Position numbers and translations under genes: made by a program. A model generated the notes under the pieces. It searched no databases, was not told the DNA's origin, and saw only the letters and a program-made list of their open reading frames with translations. From Lamprobacter modestohalophilus (lineage in GTDB: Bacteria; Pseudomonadota; Gammaproteobacteria; Chromatiales; Chromatiaceae): a DNA stretch of 64,000 bases. Positions 42,810 to 50,218 of this stretch are shown piece by piece (the first letter of the stretch is position 1; each line of letters begins with the position of its first letter). Where the stretch lies: NCBI RefSeq assembly GCF_016583905.1, contig NZ_NRRY01000002.1:124001-188000 (forward strand). The letters run 5' to 3'.

Positions 42810-43502
42810 TCAGCTCGCGGCTTGGGCGACGGCTTCGATCCCCTTGTGCGGTAGGAAGATGCCACAGCCCATGGTTTGGTGATCGCCGATGCCGCGTTGT
42901 TGAAGCGCGATGGCGTCGTCAAGACTGAGTTCGGCGAGCATGAGGCTGCGCGTCAGCACGGGGCCGGTTGGCGTACTCAGCGACAACGCCTTGCCGCATA
43001 AGGCCTTGCGGATCTTGATGCCTCGCTGCGTGAGCTCGGCGGCGACCCGGCGCAGAAATTGATCCTCGTCTTCGTCGGCGTGGGCGACCACGTAGCGAGC
43101 AAACAGGGTCTTTTCCGCGCTGAGCGGACGCTCCTTTGCCGATCCAAGGGTGAGGCTCGAGCCGTTGACCTCAAGGGTCAGCCCCTCGAGTGCGGTCTTC
43201 AGCTCGTCAAGCCGGACGCGCGGGATGCGGATGCCGAGCTTGGTCCGGCGTGATGGCAACAACTGTTGCTCGCTATCGTGCGCGGGTCGCTCCCAGCCGT
43301 TTTGTGAGCCGGCCACGTGGATCGTATGGATCGCTGTGCGCGGCTCCTCGGCGAGCCAGGGTACGGCGTCGATCAGGGCGTTAGCGAGCGCATACGCATG
43401 GTCGACCGGCAGGGATTTGCATTTTTGTAAGGGAAACATGACGTCGACGACGTCATTGGGGACCTTTGGATGGGTCTCCGGATCGGATTCTTGCCAAAAC
43501 AT
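42810..43502 (-). CDS. Cas6/Cmx6-like protein (orphan)
   Basis: A 230-aa protein that matches the type I-MYXAN Cas6 (Cmx6) pattern: VVDVMFPLQKCKSLPVDHAY near the start, AIHTIHVAG, LLPSRRTKLGIRIPRVRL, RSLMLAELSLDDAIALQQRG and the glycine-rich end HQTMGCGIFLPHKG. CRISPR Cas6 enzymes cut pre-crRNA at stem-loops, but no CRISPR array or other cas gene is in this window. The neighbours are a 239-aa gene 9 bp upstream and the cysteine-less DsrC paralogue downstream, so it may serve a non-CRISPR role. Confidence 0.78.
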   Translation of the reverse strand: MFWQESDPETHPKVPNDVVDVMFPLQKCKSLPVDHAYALANALIDAVPWLAEEPRTAIHTIHVAGSQNGWERPAHDSEQQLLPSRRTKLGIRIPRVRLDELKTALEGLTLEVNGSSLTLGSAKERPLSAEKTLFARYVVAHADEDEDQFLRRVAAELTQRGIKIRKALCGKALSLSTPTGPVLTRSLMLAELSLDDAIALQQRGIGDHQTMGCGIFLPHKGIEAVAQAAS

Positions 43503-43511
43503 CGGTGGGTC

Positions 43512-44231
43512 TCAGTTGACGGGAAGCTTGCCCTGCAGGGAGTCGCGATCAAACCACCACTCGTCTTGCACCAGCACGTCGACCACGTTGCGCAAGCGAA
43601 CCAGGAACTTCTCGGGCTCGCGCAGCTCGAGTCGATCACGCCAAAGATCGAACGCCTGTTGCGACTCGACGCCGCTGTGTCGGCGCGCGACATCGGCCAA
43701 GATCTGGGTGGCAAAGAAGGTCAGGTTATCCCGCTGGACGCCGTCCGCGCGCACATCGGCTAGAAACAGGGCGGTAGTGGCCGCCACGGCAGCGCCGTCG
43801 GCATCATCGGGGGTTTCATCAACCACATGCGACAACAGCTCGATCGACAGCTCAATGTCCATCGGATAGGTGACGGCCAGCCAAATCCCTTGGCCCAGGG
43901 CGCTCAGGGAATGTTCTTGTTCAGCGCGGAAGAGGACGTCGCAGCAATCCGCGGCTGATTCGAATTCTTCGACTTCGATAAAGGCATCGAAGGCGTCGCG
44001 GCCTAAGGGCCAGGCCTGTTCGCCGCGGTCGAGTCCGACCAAGGTGCGCGCCTGCTGTAACTGGAGCTCAGCCAACTGTTGGCGGTTGGCGCCAATGCGT
44101 TGCAGCGTCGCGTACTGCTCTTCGAGCGCCAACAGATGCGATTCCAGCGCTGCCTCTTCGGCGGCATGGTTGGTAATGGAGTCAGCGGCGGTATCTTGCA
44201 ACTGGGTCCGCGTGATGTCGAAATGCTTCAT
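43512..44231 (-). CDS. Hypothetical helical-repeat protein (239 aa)
   Basis: Not recognised by name. Mostly helical, with possible TPR-like pairs (ALESHLLALEEQYATLQRIG; LAELQLQQARTLVGLDRGEQ; FDAFIEVEEFESAADCCDVL) and a C-terminal FLVRLRNVVDVLVQDEWWFD. Soluble, acidic, without signal peptide. Its stop is 9 bp before the Cas6-like start, so the two are almost certainly co-transcribed and may interact. Confidence 0.7.
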   Translation of the reverse strand: MKHFDITRTQLQDTAADSITNHAAEEAALESHLLALEEQYATLQRIGANRQQLAELQLQQARTLVGLDRGEQAWPLGRDAFDAFIEVEEFESAADCCDVLFRAEQEHSLSALGQGIWLAVTYPMDIELSIELLSHVVDETPDDADGAAVAATTALFLADVRADGVQRDNLTFFATQILADVARRHSGVESQQAFDLWRDRLELREPEKFLVRLRNVVDVLVQDEWWFDRDSLQGKLPVN

Positions 44232-44389
44232 GGCAACTGCTCTTGTCGCCGCGTACGGCGCTGTCCTCGTTAAATGTGTGGCTCACTCCGTGATGACTGC
44301 TCGGCCGGCCTCGAGCACAATATCCAGGCATTCTCGCGGGCGCCGCGGGCATGGGGCGCCTGTGGCCAGCAGGATGCTTCGGGGCTGAG

Positions 44390-44581
44390 CTAGCGCAGCA
44401 GGCCGCTGAATGCAGCCTCGAGCCGGTCTTCCCAGTCATCTGGGGTATCAGAGAACGGTGGCTTTACATCGATGCGAAAGAATCGCTCGCCTTGGCGGGC
44501 CACCTCCTGGATTGCCGGAAGCAGTTCCTCAAAGCTCTCGAGCTCCTTGTTGGAGACGAGAATGTCGCTAAGCATGAGCAT
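44390..44581 (-). CDS. Small hypothetical protein (63 aa)
   Basis: A short acidic helical protein (LSDILVSNKELESFEELLPA... FRIDVKPPFSDTPDDWEDRL). ATG 44581 or 44575 could be the start; GAGAGG lies upstream. It heads the - strand series (63-aa, 239-aa, Cas6-like, DsrC paralogue) divergent from dsr. No known family. Confidence 0.6.
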   Translation of the reverse strand: MLMLSDILVSNKELESFEELLPAIQEVARQGERFFRIDVKPPFSDTPDDWEDRLEAAFSGLLR

Positions 44582-44925
44582 GTGTGTTGAGCCTCTCTGA
44601 CTAAAGTGCGCCGATGGACCCGCGGTCGCCGCGCATCTGGCCGAGGCGTGGTCGCCGAGGTGGTCTCTCTCGTTCCGAGCAGGTAAAGCCGAGATCAAGC
44701 AAAAACAACTCAGGCCATCCGGTAGCTAAGGCAAGATTTGTCCGTTGTGAGAGACGATTTGCCCGTTGGTACTAAAGTGCGTCGAGTCAGGAGGGGCGTC
44801 GTACTCAACGCGTGATTCGCCTGCGACCGCTTGAAACGCCTGCGACGTCGACAGTTGGCGGTTGCAGCTTGGGCGTACTGAGTCGGAATCATGCCCTGAA
44901 TAAGCTATTGGAATATTAGGATATG

Positions 44926-44954
44926 TTGACACAGGGCGGCTTGACGCTTATGCT
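44926..44954 (+). promoter_or_regulatory. Sigma70-type promoter of the dsr operon
   Basis: Consensus TTGACA (44926-44931), a 17-bp spacer and TATGCT (44949-44954). It points towards dsrA and would leave a leader of about 235 nt. This is the best promoter match I noticed in the window. Confidence 0.75.
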
Positions 44955-45028
44955 CTGCGCCCCAGTGAGGCTGGCCGCGATGGCGCTCTAGGTCGCTGAT
45001 CGCAAAAGAGAAAAAGTATGGCTGTCAA

Positions 45029-45066
45029 CTATCCCTAAGGGGATAGGCCGGGGTGGGGTGTACCCC
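45029..45066 (+). promoter_or_regulatory. Stem-loops in the dsrA leader
   Basis: CTATCCC (45029-45035) pairs with GGGATAG (45040-45046), and GGGG (45055-45058) with CCCC (45063-45066) in a G/C-rich run. There is no T-run, so these look like leader structures affecting stability or translation rather than terminators. Confidence 0.5.
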
Positions 45067-45194
45067 CCTAAGGTGCGGTTCACGGCTTGGCCTGCAACCC
45101 CGTATAGTGCAGCTCCGTGGCACACGGCGCCGCGAAAGAATCTGAATTCGTTCTGTGTCTTACCACGACGTTTCTCGAAAGGAGAGAAAGCGAC

Positions 45195-46451
45195 ATGGCC
45201 CTCGACAAGCACCAAACTCCGATGCTCGACCAACTTGAAGATGGCCCATGGCCGAGCTTCATCTCGGGCATCAAGCGTCTCCGCGACGAGCACACCGACG
45301 GGCGCATCAATGCGCTCACCAATGACCTGCTCGGCCAGCTCGAGCACTCCTACGAGACCCGCAAGGGCTATTGGAAGGGCGGCACCGTCTCGGTGTACGG
45401 CTACGGCGGCGGCATCATCCCGCGCTTTTCCGAGGTCGGTAAGGCGTTTCCCAAGTCTCGCGAGTTCCACACGCTTCGCGTCCAGCCGCCTGCGGGTAAC
45501 CATTACAGCACCGCGATGCTGCGGCAGCTGGCCGACAGCTGGGAGAAGCACGGCTCAGGCCTGGTGACCTTCCACGGTCAGACCGGCAACATCATGTTCA
45601 TTGGTGCCGACACCGAGTCGACGCAGCACTTCTTCGACGAGATCAACGAGTACGGTTGGGATCTTGGTGGTGCTGGCCCTTGCGTGCGCACCGCGATGTC
45701 CTGCGTCGGCGCTGCGCGCTGCGAGATGTCCTGCACCAACGAGCTGAAGGCGCACCGCGCACTGGTCAACAACTTTGTTGACGACGTGCATCGCCCGGCA
45801 CTGCCCTACAAGTTCAAGTTCAAGGTCTCTGGCTGCGCGAATGACTGCCAGAATGCTATCGAGCGCTCGGACTTCGCCGTTCTCGGTACTTGGCGCGACG
45901 ACATGAAGGTCGATCAAGACGAGGTCAAGGCCTACGTCAAGGCCAAGGGCCGTCAGTACATCATCGATAACGTCATCACGCGTTGCCCGACTCAGGCCTT
46001 GTCGCTGAATGACGACGACACCCTGGCGGTCAACAACCGTGACTGTGTGCGCTGCATGCACTGCTTGAATGTCATGCCGAAGGCGCTGCACCCCGGCGAC
46101 GACAAGGGTGTGACCATCCTTATCGGCGGTAAGCGCACCCTGAAGATCGGCGATCTGATGGGAACCGTGATCGTGCCCTTCCGCAAGCTCGACACCGAGG
46201 AAGACTACGAAGAGATGGTCGAGATGGCTGAGAGCATCATCGACTTCTGGGCCGAGAACGGCCTCGAGCACGAGCGCTGCGGTGAGATGATCGAGCGCAT
46301 CGGGCTGGCCAACTTCCTTGATGGCATCGGCATCGAGCCTGATCCGAACATGCTGAGCCATCCGCGTCAGAGCTCCTACGTTCGCATGGATGGCTGGGAC
46401 GAGGCTGCGGAGCAGTGGTTCGAGCGCCAGGCCGAGAAGGCTGCCGGCTAA
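45195..46451 (+). CDS. dsrA: Reverse-type dissimilatory sulfite reductase subunit alpha
   Basis: A 418-aa sirohaem/iron-sulfur subunit. The cluster cysteines are in SCVGAARCEMSC and KVSGCANDCQNA, and a ferredoxin-like insert carries TRCPTQALSLNDD and DCVRCMHCLNVMP. With DsrB it forms the cytoplasmic alpha2beta2 enzyme that oxidises sulfur bound to DsrC to sulfite in purple sulfur bacteria. ATG 45195 follows AAAGGAGAG. First gene of the 15-gene operon; the oxidative direction is inferred from operon content (dsrEFH, dsrL). Confidence 0.97.
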   Translation: MALDKHQTPMLDQLEDGPWPSFISGIKRLRDEHTDGRINALTNDLLGQLEHSYETRKGYWKGGTVSVYGYGGGIIPRFSEVGKAFPKSREFHTLRVQPPAGNHYSTAMLRQLADSWEKHGSGLVTFHGQTGNIMFIGADTESTQHFFDEINEYGWDLGGAGPCVRTAMSCVGAARCEMSCTNELKAHRALVNNFVDDVHRPALPYKFKFKVSGCANDCQNAIERSDFAVLGTWRDDMKVDQDEVKAYVKAKGRQYIIDNVITRCPTQALSLNDDDTLAVNNRDCVRCMHCLNVMPKALHPGDDKGVTILIGGKRTLKIGDLMGTVIVPFRKLDTEEDYEEMVEMAESIIDFWAENGLEHERCGEMIERIGLANFLDGIGIEPDPNMLSHPRQSSYVRMDGWDEAAEQWFERQAEKAAG

Positions 46452-46573
46452 ACACCGCCTGTATAGGCTCAGCCGCGAACATTGGCGCACAGCAAGACTG
46501 GATCTGCGCCAACGTTCGCCGCACCGAACTTGATCAGCACCTAACTGTTTACTGATTTACTGGAGAGTTGCCG

Positions 46574-47647
46574 ATGGCCAAAGACATGCGCGAGCCCATC
46601 GAGTCTGGCTGCCCCGACCCTTGGCAGTACATGCACCCGACGATGCGGAAGAACTTCGGTCAGTGGAAGTATCACGAGCATCCCCGGCCGGGCGTTCTGC
46701 GTCACGTTGCTTACAGCGGCGACGAGATCTGGACCGTACGCGCTGGCACTCAGCGCATCCTCGACGTCTTCACCCTACGCAAGCTGTGCGAGATCGGTGA
46801 CGACCTTGCCGACGGCTACGTGCATTTCACCCTGCGCTCCAACATCGAGTACATGGTGACCGAGGAGTCGCGTGTTGCGCCGCTGATTCAAGCGCTGGAA
46901 GACGCAGGCTTCATCGTCGGTGGCACCCAGAACACCGTCGCCATGATCTCGCACACCCAGGGTTGGCTGCATTGCGACATCCCCGGCACCGACGCCTCTG
47001 GCGTGGTCAAGTCGATGATGGACGAGCTCATCGACGATTTCCGCAACGCCACCATGCCAAACCGGGTGCACATCACCACCAGCTGCTGCCAGATCAACTG
47101 TGGTGGCCAGGGTGATATTGCGATCAACATCCAGCACACCAAGCCGCCGAAGATCAACCATGATCTGGTCGCGAACGTCTGCGAGCGCCCGTCGGTGGTG
47201 GCCCGCTGCCCAGTCGCCGCGATCCGTCCGGCTATGGTCAACGGCAAGCCTTCGCTCGAGGTCGATGAGCGTAAGTGCATCTGCTGCGGCGCCTGCTATC
47301 CGCCTTGCCCGCCGATGCAGATCAATGACGCCGAGCACTCCAAGCTGGCAATCTGGGTCGGTGGTAACCACTCCAACGCGCGTGGCAAGCCGACCTTCCA
47401 AAAGCTGGTCGCCGCTGGCATCCCGAACAACCCGCCACGCTGGCCGGAAGCAACCGCCATCGTCAAGCGCATCCTCAAGGCCTATAAAGAGGGCGCGCGT
47501 GATTGGGAGCGTGTCAACGAGTGGATCGAGCGTATTGGCTGGCCGCGCTTCTTCGAAGAGGTCGAGCTGCCGTTCACCAAGTACCACATCGACACCTGGC
47601 GCGGCTCACGCGCCAGCTTCAACGCCTCTTCCTACATCCGCTTTTGA
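46574..47647 (+). CDS. dsrB: Reverse-type dissimilatory sulfite reductase subunit beta
   Basis: A 357-aa subunit with the sirohaem-[4Fe-4S] ligands in HITTSCCQINCGGQGDIA and a ferredoxin domain (KCICCGACYPPCPPMQ, ARCPVAAIRP). It carries the functional active-site sirohaem of the DsrAB tetramer. ATG 46574 has a GGAGAG ribosome-binding site; an ATG two codons upstream is also possible. 122 bp after dsrA. Confidence 0.97.
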   Translation: MAKDMREPIESGCPDPWQYMHPTMRKNFGQWKYHEHPRPGVLRHVAYSGDEIWTVRAGTQRILDVFTLRKLCEIGDDLADGYVHFTLRSNIEYMVTEESRVAPLIQALEDAGFIVGGTQNTVAMISHTQGWLHCDIPGTDASGVVKSMMDELIDDFRNATMPNRVHITTSCCQINCGGQGDIAINIQHTKPPKINHDLVANVCERPSVVARCPVAAIRPAMVNGKPSLEVDERKCICCGACYPPCPPMQINDAEHSKLAIWVGGNHSNARGKPTFQKLVAAGIPNNPPRWPEATAIVKRILKAYKEGARDWERVNEWIERIGWPRFFEEVELPFTKYHIDTWRGSRASFNASSYIRF

Positions 47648-47699
47648 TCAGCGGCTCTGATTAGTAGCGGAAACCGGAGCCCACACCAGCGAGGTCGCA

Positions 47700-48092
47700 A
47701 TGAAGTTCGCAATCCAGGTCAATGAAGGACCCTACCAGCATCAAGCTGCCGATTCGGCGTATTTCTTCGCCAAGGCAGCCCTTGAGAAGGGACACGAGAT
47801 CTTTCGTGTCTTCTTCTACCACGACGGCGTCAACAACTCGACGCGGCTGACCACGCCGCCTCAAGATGACCGCAATGTCGTCGAGCGCTGGGCCGAGCTT
47901 GCCGAACAGCATGACCTCGACATGGTCGTCTGCGTCGCCGCCGCTCAGCGGCGCGGCATGGTCGACGAGGGTGAGGCGAAGCGCAATGGCAAGGACGCCA
48001 CCAACATCCACCCCCGGTTTCGGATCTCCGGCCTTGGCCAGTTAGTCGAAGCGGCGATTCAGTCCGATCGGCTAGTCGTCTTCGGCGACTGA
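47700..48092 (+). CDS. dsrE: Sulfur carrier/transferase subunit DsrE
   Basis: A 130-aa TusD-like protein. The active cysteine is in MVVCVAAAQRRGMVDEGEAK (about residue 80). In the DsrE2F2H2 hexamer it receives persulfide sulfur and passes it to DsrC. The dsrEFH block is the mark of sulfur oxidisers and is absent from sulfate reducers. Confidence 0.96.
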   Translation: MKFAIQVNEGPYQHQAADSAYFFAKAALEKGHEIFRVFFYHDGVNNSTRLTTPPQDDRNVVERWAELAEQHDLDMVVCVAAAQRRGMVDEGEAKRNGKDATNIHPRFRISGLGQLVEAAIQSDRLVVFGD

Positions 48093-48128
48093 TCATCTGT
48101 CCGGCACCAGAAACCAGGGGAACGCATC

Positions 48129-48539
48129 ATGTCTGAAACCATCAAGAATTTTCTGTATCTGAACCGCAGGGCGCCCTACGGCACCATCTATGCCTGGGAG
48201 TCGCTCGAGGTCGTGCTGATCGGTGCCGCCTTCGACCAAGACGTCAGTCTCGCCTTTCTTGACGATGGCGTGTTCCAACTCACCAAAGGGCAGGACACCG
48301 CGGCGGTCGGGATGAAGAACTTCTCGCCGACCTATGCGGCGCTCGGTGACTACGAGGTCAAGAAGGTCTACATCGAGAAGGAATCGCTCGAGGAGCGTGG
48401 GCTATCACTGGACGACCTCCAGCACCTGACTTGGGAAGACGAGGACGACGACTACGCCGAGAAGGACTCGATCCACCTCGTCACGCGCGCCGAGATGGCG
48501 GCTATCATGGACGGCGCTGACGTCGTCTTCAGCTTCTAA
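48129..48539 (+). CDS. dsrF: DsrF, sulfurtransferase complex subunit
   Basis: A 136-aa TusC-like protein (NFLYLNRRAPYGTIYAWESL; VLIGAAFDQDVSLAFLDDGV) with no cysteine, as expected for DsrF, which is structural in the DsrEFH hexamer. The C-terminal half is acidic (EDEDDDYAEKDS). Spaced 36 bp after dsrE with a short gap to dsrH. Confidence 0.96.
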   Translation: MSETIKNFLYLNRRAPYGTIYAWESLEVVLIGAAFDQDVSLAFLDDGVFQLTKGQDTAAVGMKNFSPTYAALGDYEVKKVYIEKESLEERGLSLDDLQHLTWEDEDDDYAEKDSIHLVTRAEMAAIMDGADVVFSF

Positions 48540-48565
48540 GATCGAGCGAATACCTGAGGAACACG

Positions 48566-48874
48566 ATGAGCACACTGCACACCGTCAACAAATCGCCGTT
48601 CGAGAAGACGTCGCTGACTACCTGCCTCGGCCATCTGAGTGCCGGCGCTGCTGTCTTGCTGCTCGAGGATGGCGTTTACGCCGCGCTGACGCAGACCAGC
48701 GTTGAGGGGCAAGTCAAGGGGGCGCTTGACTCAGTCAAGGTCTATGCGCTGGGGCCTGACCTTCAGGCTCGTGGCTTGTCAGAAGAACGCGTCATTCCCG
48801 GAATCAGCGTCGTAGACTATGCCGGCTTCGTGGATCTTGCCGCGGAGCACGACAAGGTTCAGGCCTGGTTGTAA
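48566..48874 (+). CDS. dsrH: DsrH, sulfurtransferase complex subunit
   Basis: A 102-aa TusB-like protein with one cysteine, in TTCLGHLSAGAAVLLLEDGV (near residue 20), the position expected for DsrH. It completes the DsrEFH ring that hands sulfur to DsrC, whose gene starts 34 bp downstream. Confidence 0.96.
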   Translation: MSTLHTVNKSPFEKTSLTTCLGHLSAGAAVLLLEDGVYAALTQTSVEGQVKGALDSVKVYALGPDLQARGLSEERVIPGISVVDYAGFVDLAAEHDKVQAWL

Positions 48875-48908
48875 TTTTTTCCCTTTTCCACTGTTTAGGA
48901 GAGTATCG

Positions 48909-49241
48909 ATGCCAATCGAAGTCGAAGGTAAGACATTCGAGACCGACGAAGAAGGCTATCTGGCCAACATCAACGACTGGGAGCCTGGCGTTGCCACGGT
49001 GATGTCGAAGGAAGATGACCTTGAGCTCACCGACGAGCATTGGGACATCATCAACTACCTGCGCGAGTACTACGAGGAGTATCAGATTGCTCCTGCAGTG
49101 CGCGTGCTGACCAAGGCGGTTGGTAAGAAGTTTGGCAAGGATAAGGGTAACAGCAAGTACCTGTACGGGCTGTTCCCCTATGGTCCGGCCAAGCAGGCGT
49201 GCCGCTATGCAGGGCTGCCGAAGCCGACCGGCTGCGTCTAA
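48909..49241 (+). CDS. dsrC: DsrC, sulfur-carrying substrate protein
   Basis: A 110-aa protein with both conserved cysteines: Cys98 in AKQACRYAGLP and the penultimate Cys109 in KPTGCV. The two form the trisulfide/persulfide link from DsrEFH to DsrAB and then to DsrK. A strong ribosome-binding site (AGGAGAG) precedes the ATG. A perfect hairpin lies between this gene and dsrM and may raise its mRNA level relative to the rest. A cysteine-less paralogue is at 42276-42614. Confidence 0.97.
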   Translation: MPIEVEGKTFETDEEGYLANINDWEPGVATVMSKEDDLELTDEHWDIINYLREYYEEYQIAPAVRVLTKAVGKKFGKDKGNSKYLYGLFPYGPAKQACRYAGLPKPTGCV

Positions 49242-49282
49242 ACCACGCCGCCTAACCGGTCAGCGCCGATGCTGTCCGGTTG

Positions 49283-49306
49283 GCTCGGGCTCAAACGAGC
49301 CCGAGC
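49283..49306 (+). promoter_or_regulatory. Stem-loop between dsrC and dsrM
   Basis: A perfect 10-bp stem (GCTCGGGCTC, 49283-49292; GAGCCCGAGC, 49297-49306) with an AAAC loop. No T-run follows, so full termination is unlikely; it may act as a processing or 3'-end protection site that leaves dsrC transcripts in excess. Confidence 0.7.
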
Positions 49307-49424
49307 ACCCCGTCGAGGGCTTGTAACGCACTCGACACCAATAACGCTCACCAGATCGTGCACCATTGGGGCCGCTCGATCAGAGCTGACGCCATTGGGC
49401 CAACGCCACTGAGGTAGCGGAAAC

Positions 49425-50156
49425 ATGTCGTTTCTGTCGGATGTTTACGCCGGTCTATTTTACTTCGCAGCCTTCGTGCTGGTCGCTGGATTGGCCAATA
49501 AGATCATTCAATATGCGCGCACACCCGCACCGCTGAAGATTCCGACCACCCCAGCGCCGACCACCAAGCTCGGCGTCACGCTGCGCATGACGCGCGAAGT
49601 GGTGTTCTTCGAGAGTCTGTTCCGCGGTAGCAAGTGGACCTGGATCTTCGGATGGATGTTCCATTTCGGCCTGTTCCTGGTCACTTTGCGCCACCTTCGT
49701 TATTTCCTTGATCCAGTGCCGCTGCTGATCGAGATGATTCAACCCTTTGGTATCTACGGTGGTATGGCGATGGTTGTTGGTCTCGCTGGACTCTGGGCGC
49801 GCCGCTTTCTGGTCGACCGTGTTCGCTATATCACCGCGTTGTCAGATCACCTCATCCTAGCGCTCCTGATTTCGATCGGTGTCTCCGGACTACTGATGCG
49901 CTTTGTGGTGCATACCGACATCATGCGGGTGAAACAATTCTTCCAGGGCCTCTATGTCGGTCAGGTCCAGATACTACCGGCTGATCCGTTGTTACTGCTC
50001 CATCTTCTGCTGGTTGCATTGCTGATGATTATCTTCCCCTACAGCAAGCTGTTGCATGCGCCGGGTCTGTTTTTCAGCCCCTCGCGCAATCAGGTCGATA
50101 ATCCTCGCGAGCAGCGGCACATCGCGCCCTGGGCTAAACGTCTGGAGCAGGATTGA
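49425..50156 (+). CDS. dsrM: DsrM, membrane cytochrome b subunit
   Basis: A 243-aa NarI-like di-haem cytochrome b with five membrane segments. Haem-ligating histidines are visible in FGWMFHFGLFLVTLRHLRYF and the later segments (SDHLILALLI; LLLLHLLLVALLMIIFPYSK, KLLHAPG). It links the DsrMKJOP complex to the quinone pool. It starts about 120 bp after the dsrC-dsrM hairpin and precedes dsrK by 62 bp. Confidence 0.95.
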   Translation: MSFLSDVYAGLFYFAAFVLVAGLANKIIQYARTPAPLKIPTTPAPTTKLGVTLRMTREVVFFESLFRGSKWTWIFGWMFHFGLFLVTLRHLRYFLDPVPLLIEMIQPFGIYGGMAMVVGLAGLWARRFLVDRVRYITALSDHLILALLISIGVSGLLMRFVVHTDIMRVKQFFQGLYVGQVQILPADPLLLLHLLLVALLMIIFPYSKLLHAPGLFFSPSRNQVDNPREQRHIAPWAKRLEQD

Positions 50157-50218
50157 ACGATCCTGTTGCGCTGATCACTGCGACCCTGGCTGGCGACGTT
50201 TCGAAACGAGGTTGAATC

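Larger units (their letters stand above)
44582..45194. other. Divergent regulatory region between the Cas6-like series and dsrA
   Basis: A 613-bp gap with no credible gene. It holds the dsr promoter at 44926 and a 240-nt leader with two small hairpins (45029-45046 and 45055-45066). Regulators of dsr expression under sulfur and light should act here. Confidence 0.6.

Noticed and set aside
42810-43502. Part of a complete CRISPR-Cas system
   Set aside because: No repeat-spacer array and no other cas gene found in the window.
45555-46490. 311-codon open frame antisense to dsrA
   Set aside because: Same kind of shadow; dsrA is certain.
49283-49306. Rho-independent terminator between dsrC and dsrM
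   Set aside because: The stem is perfect but no T-run follows, and the operon continues.
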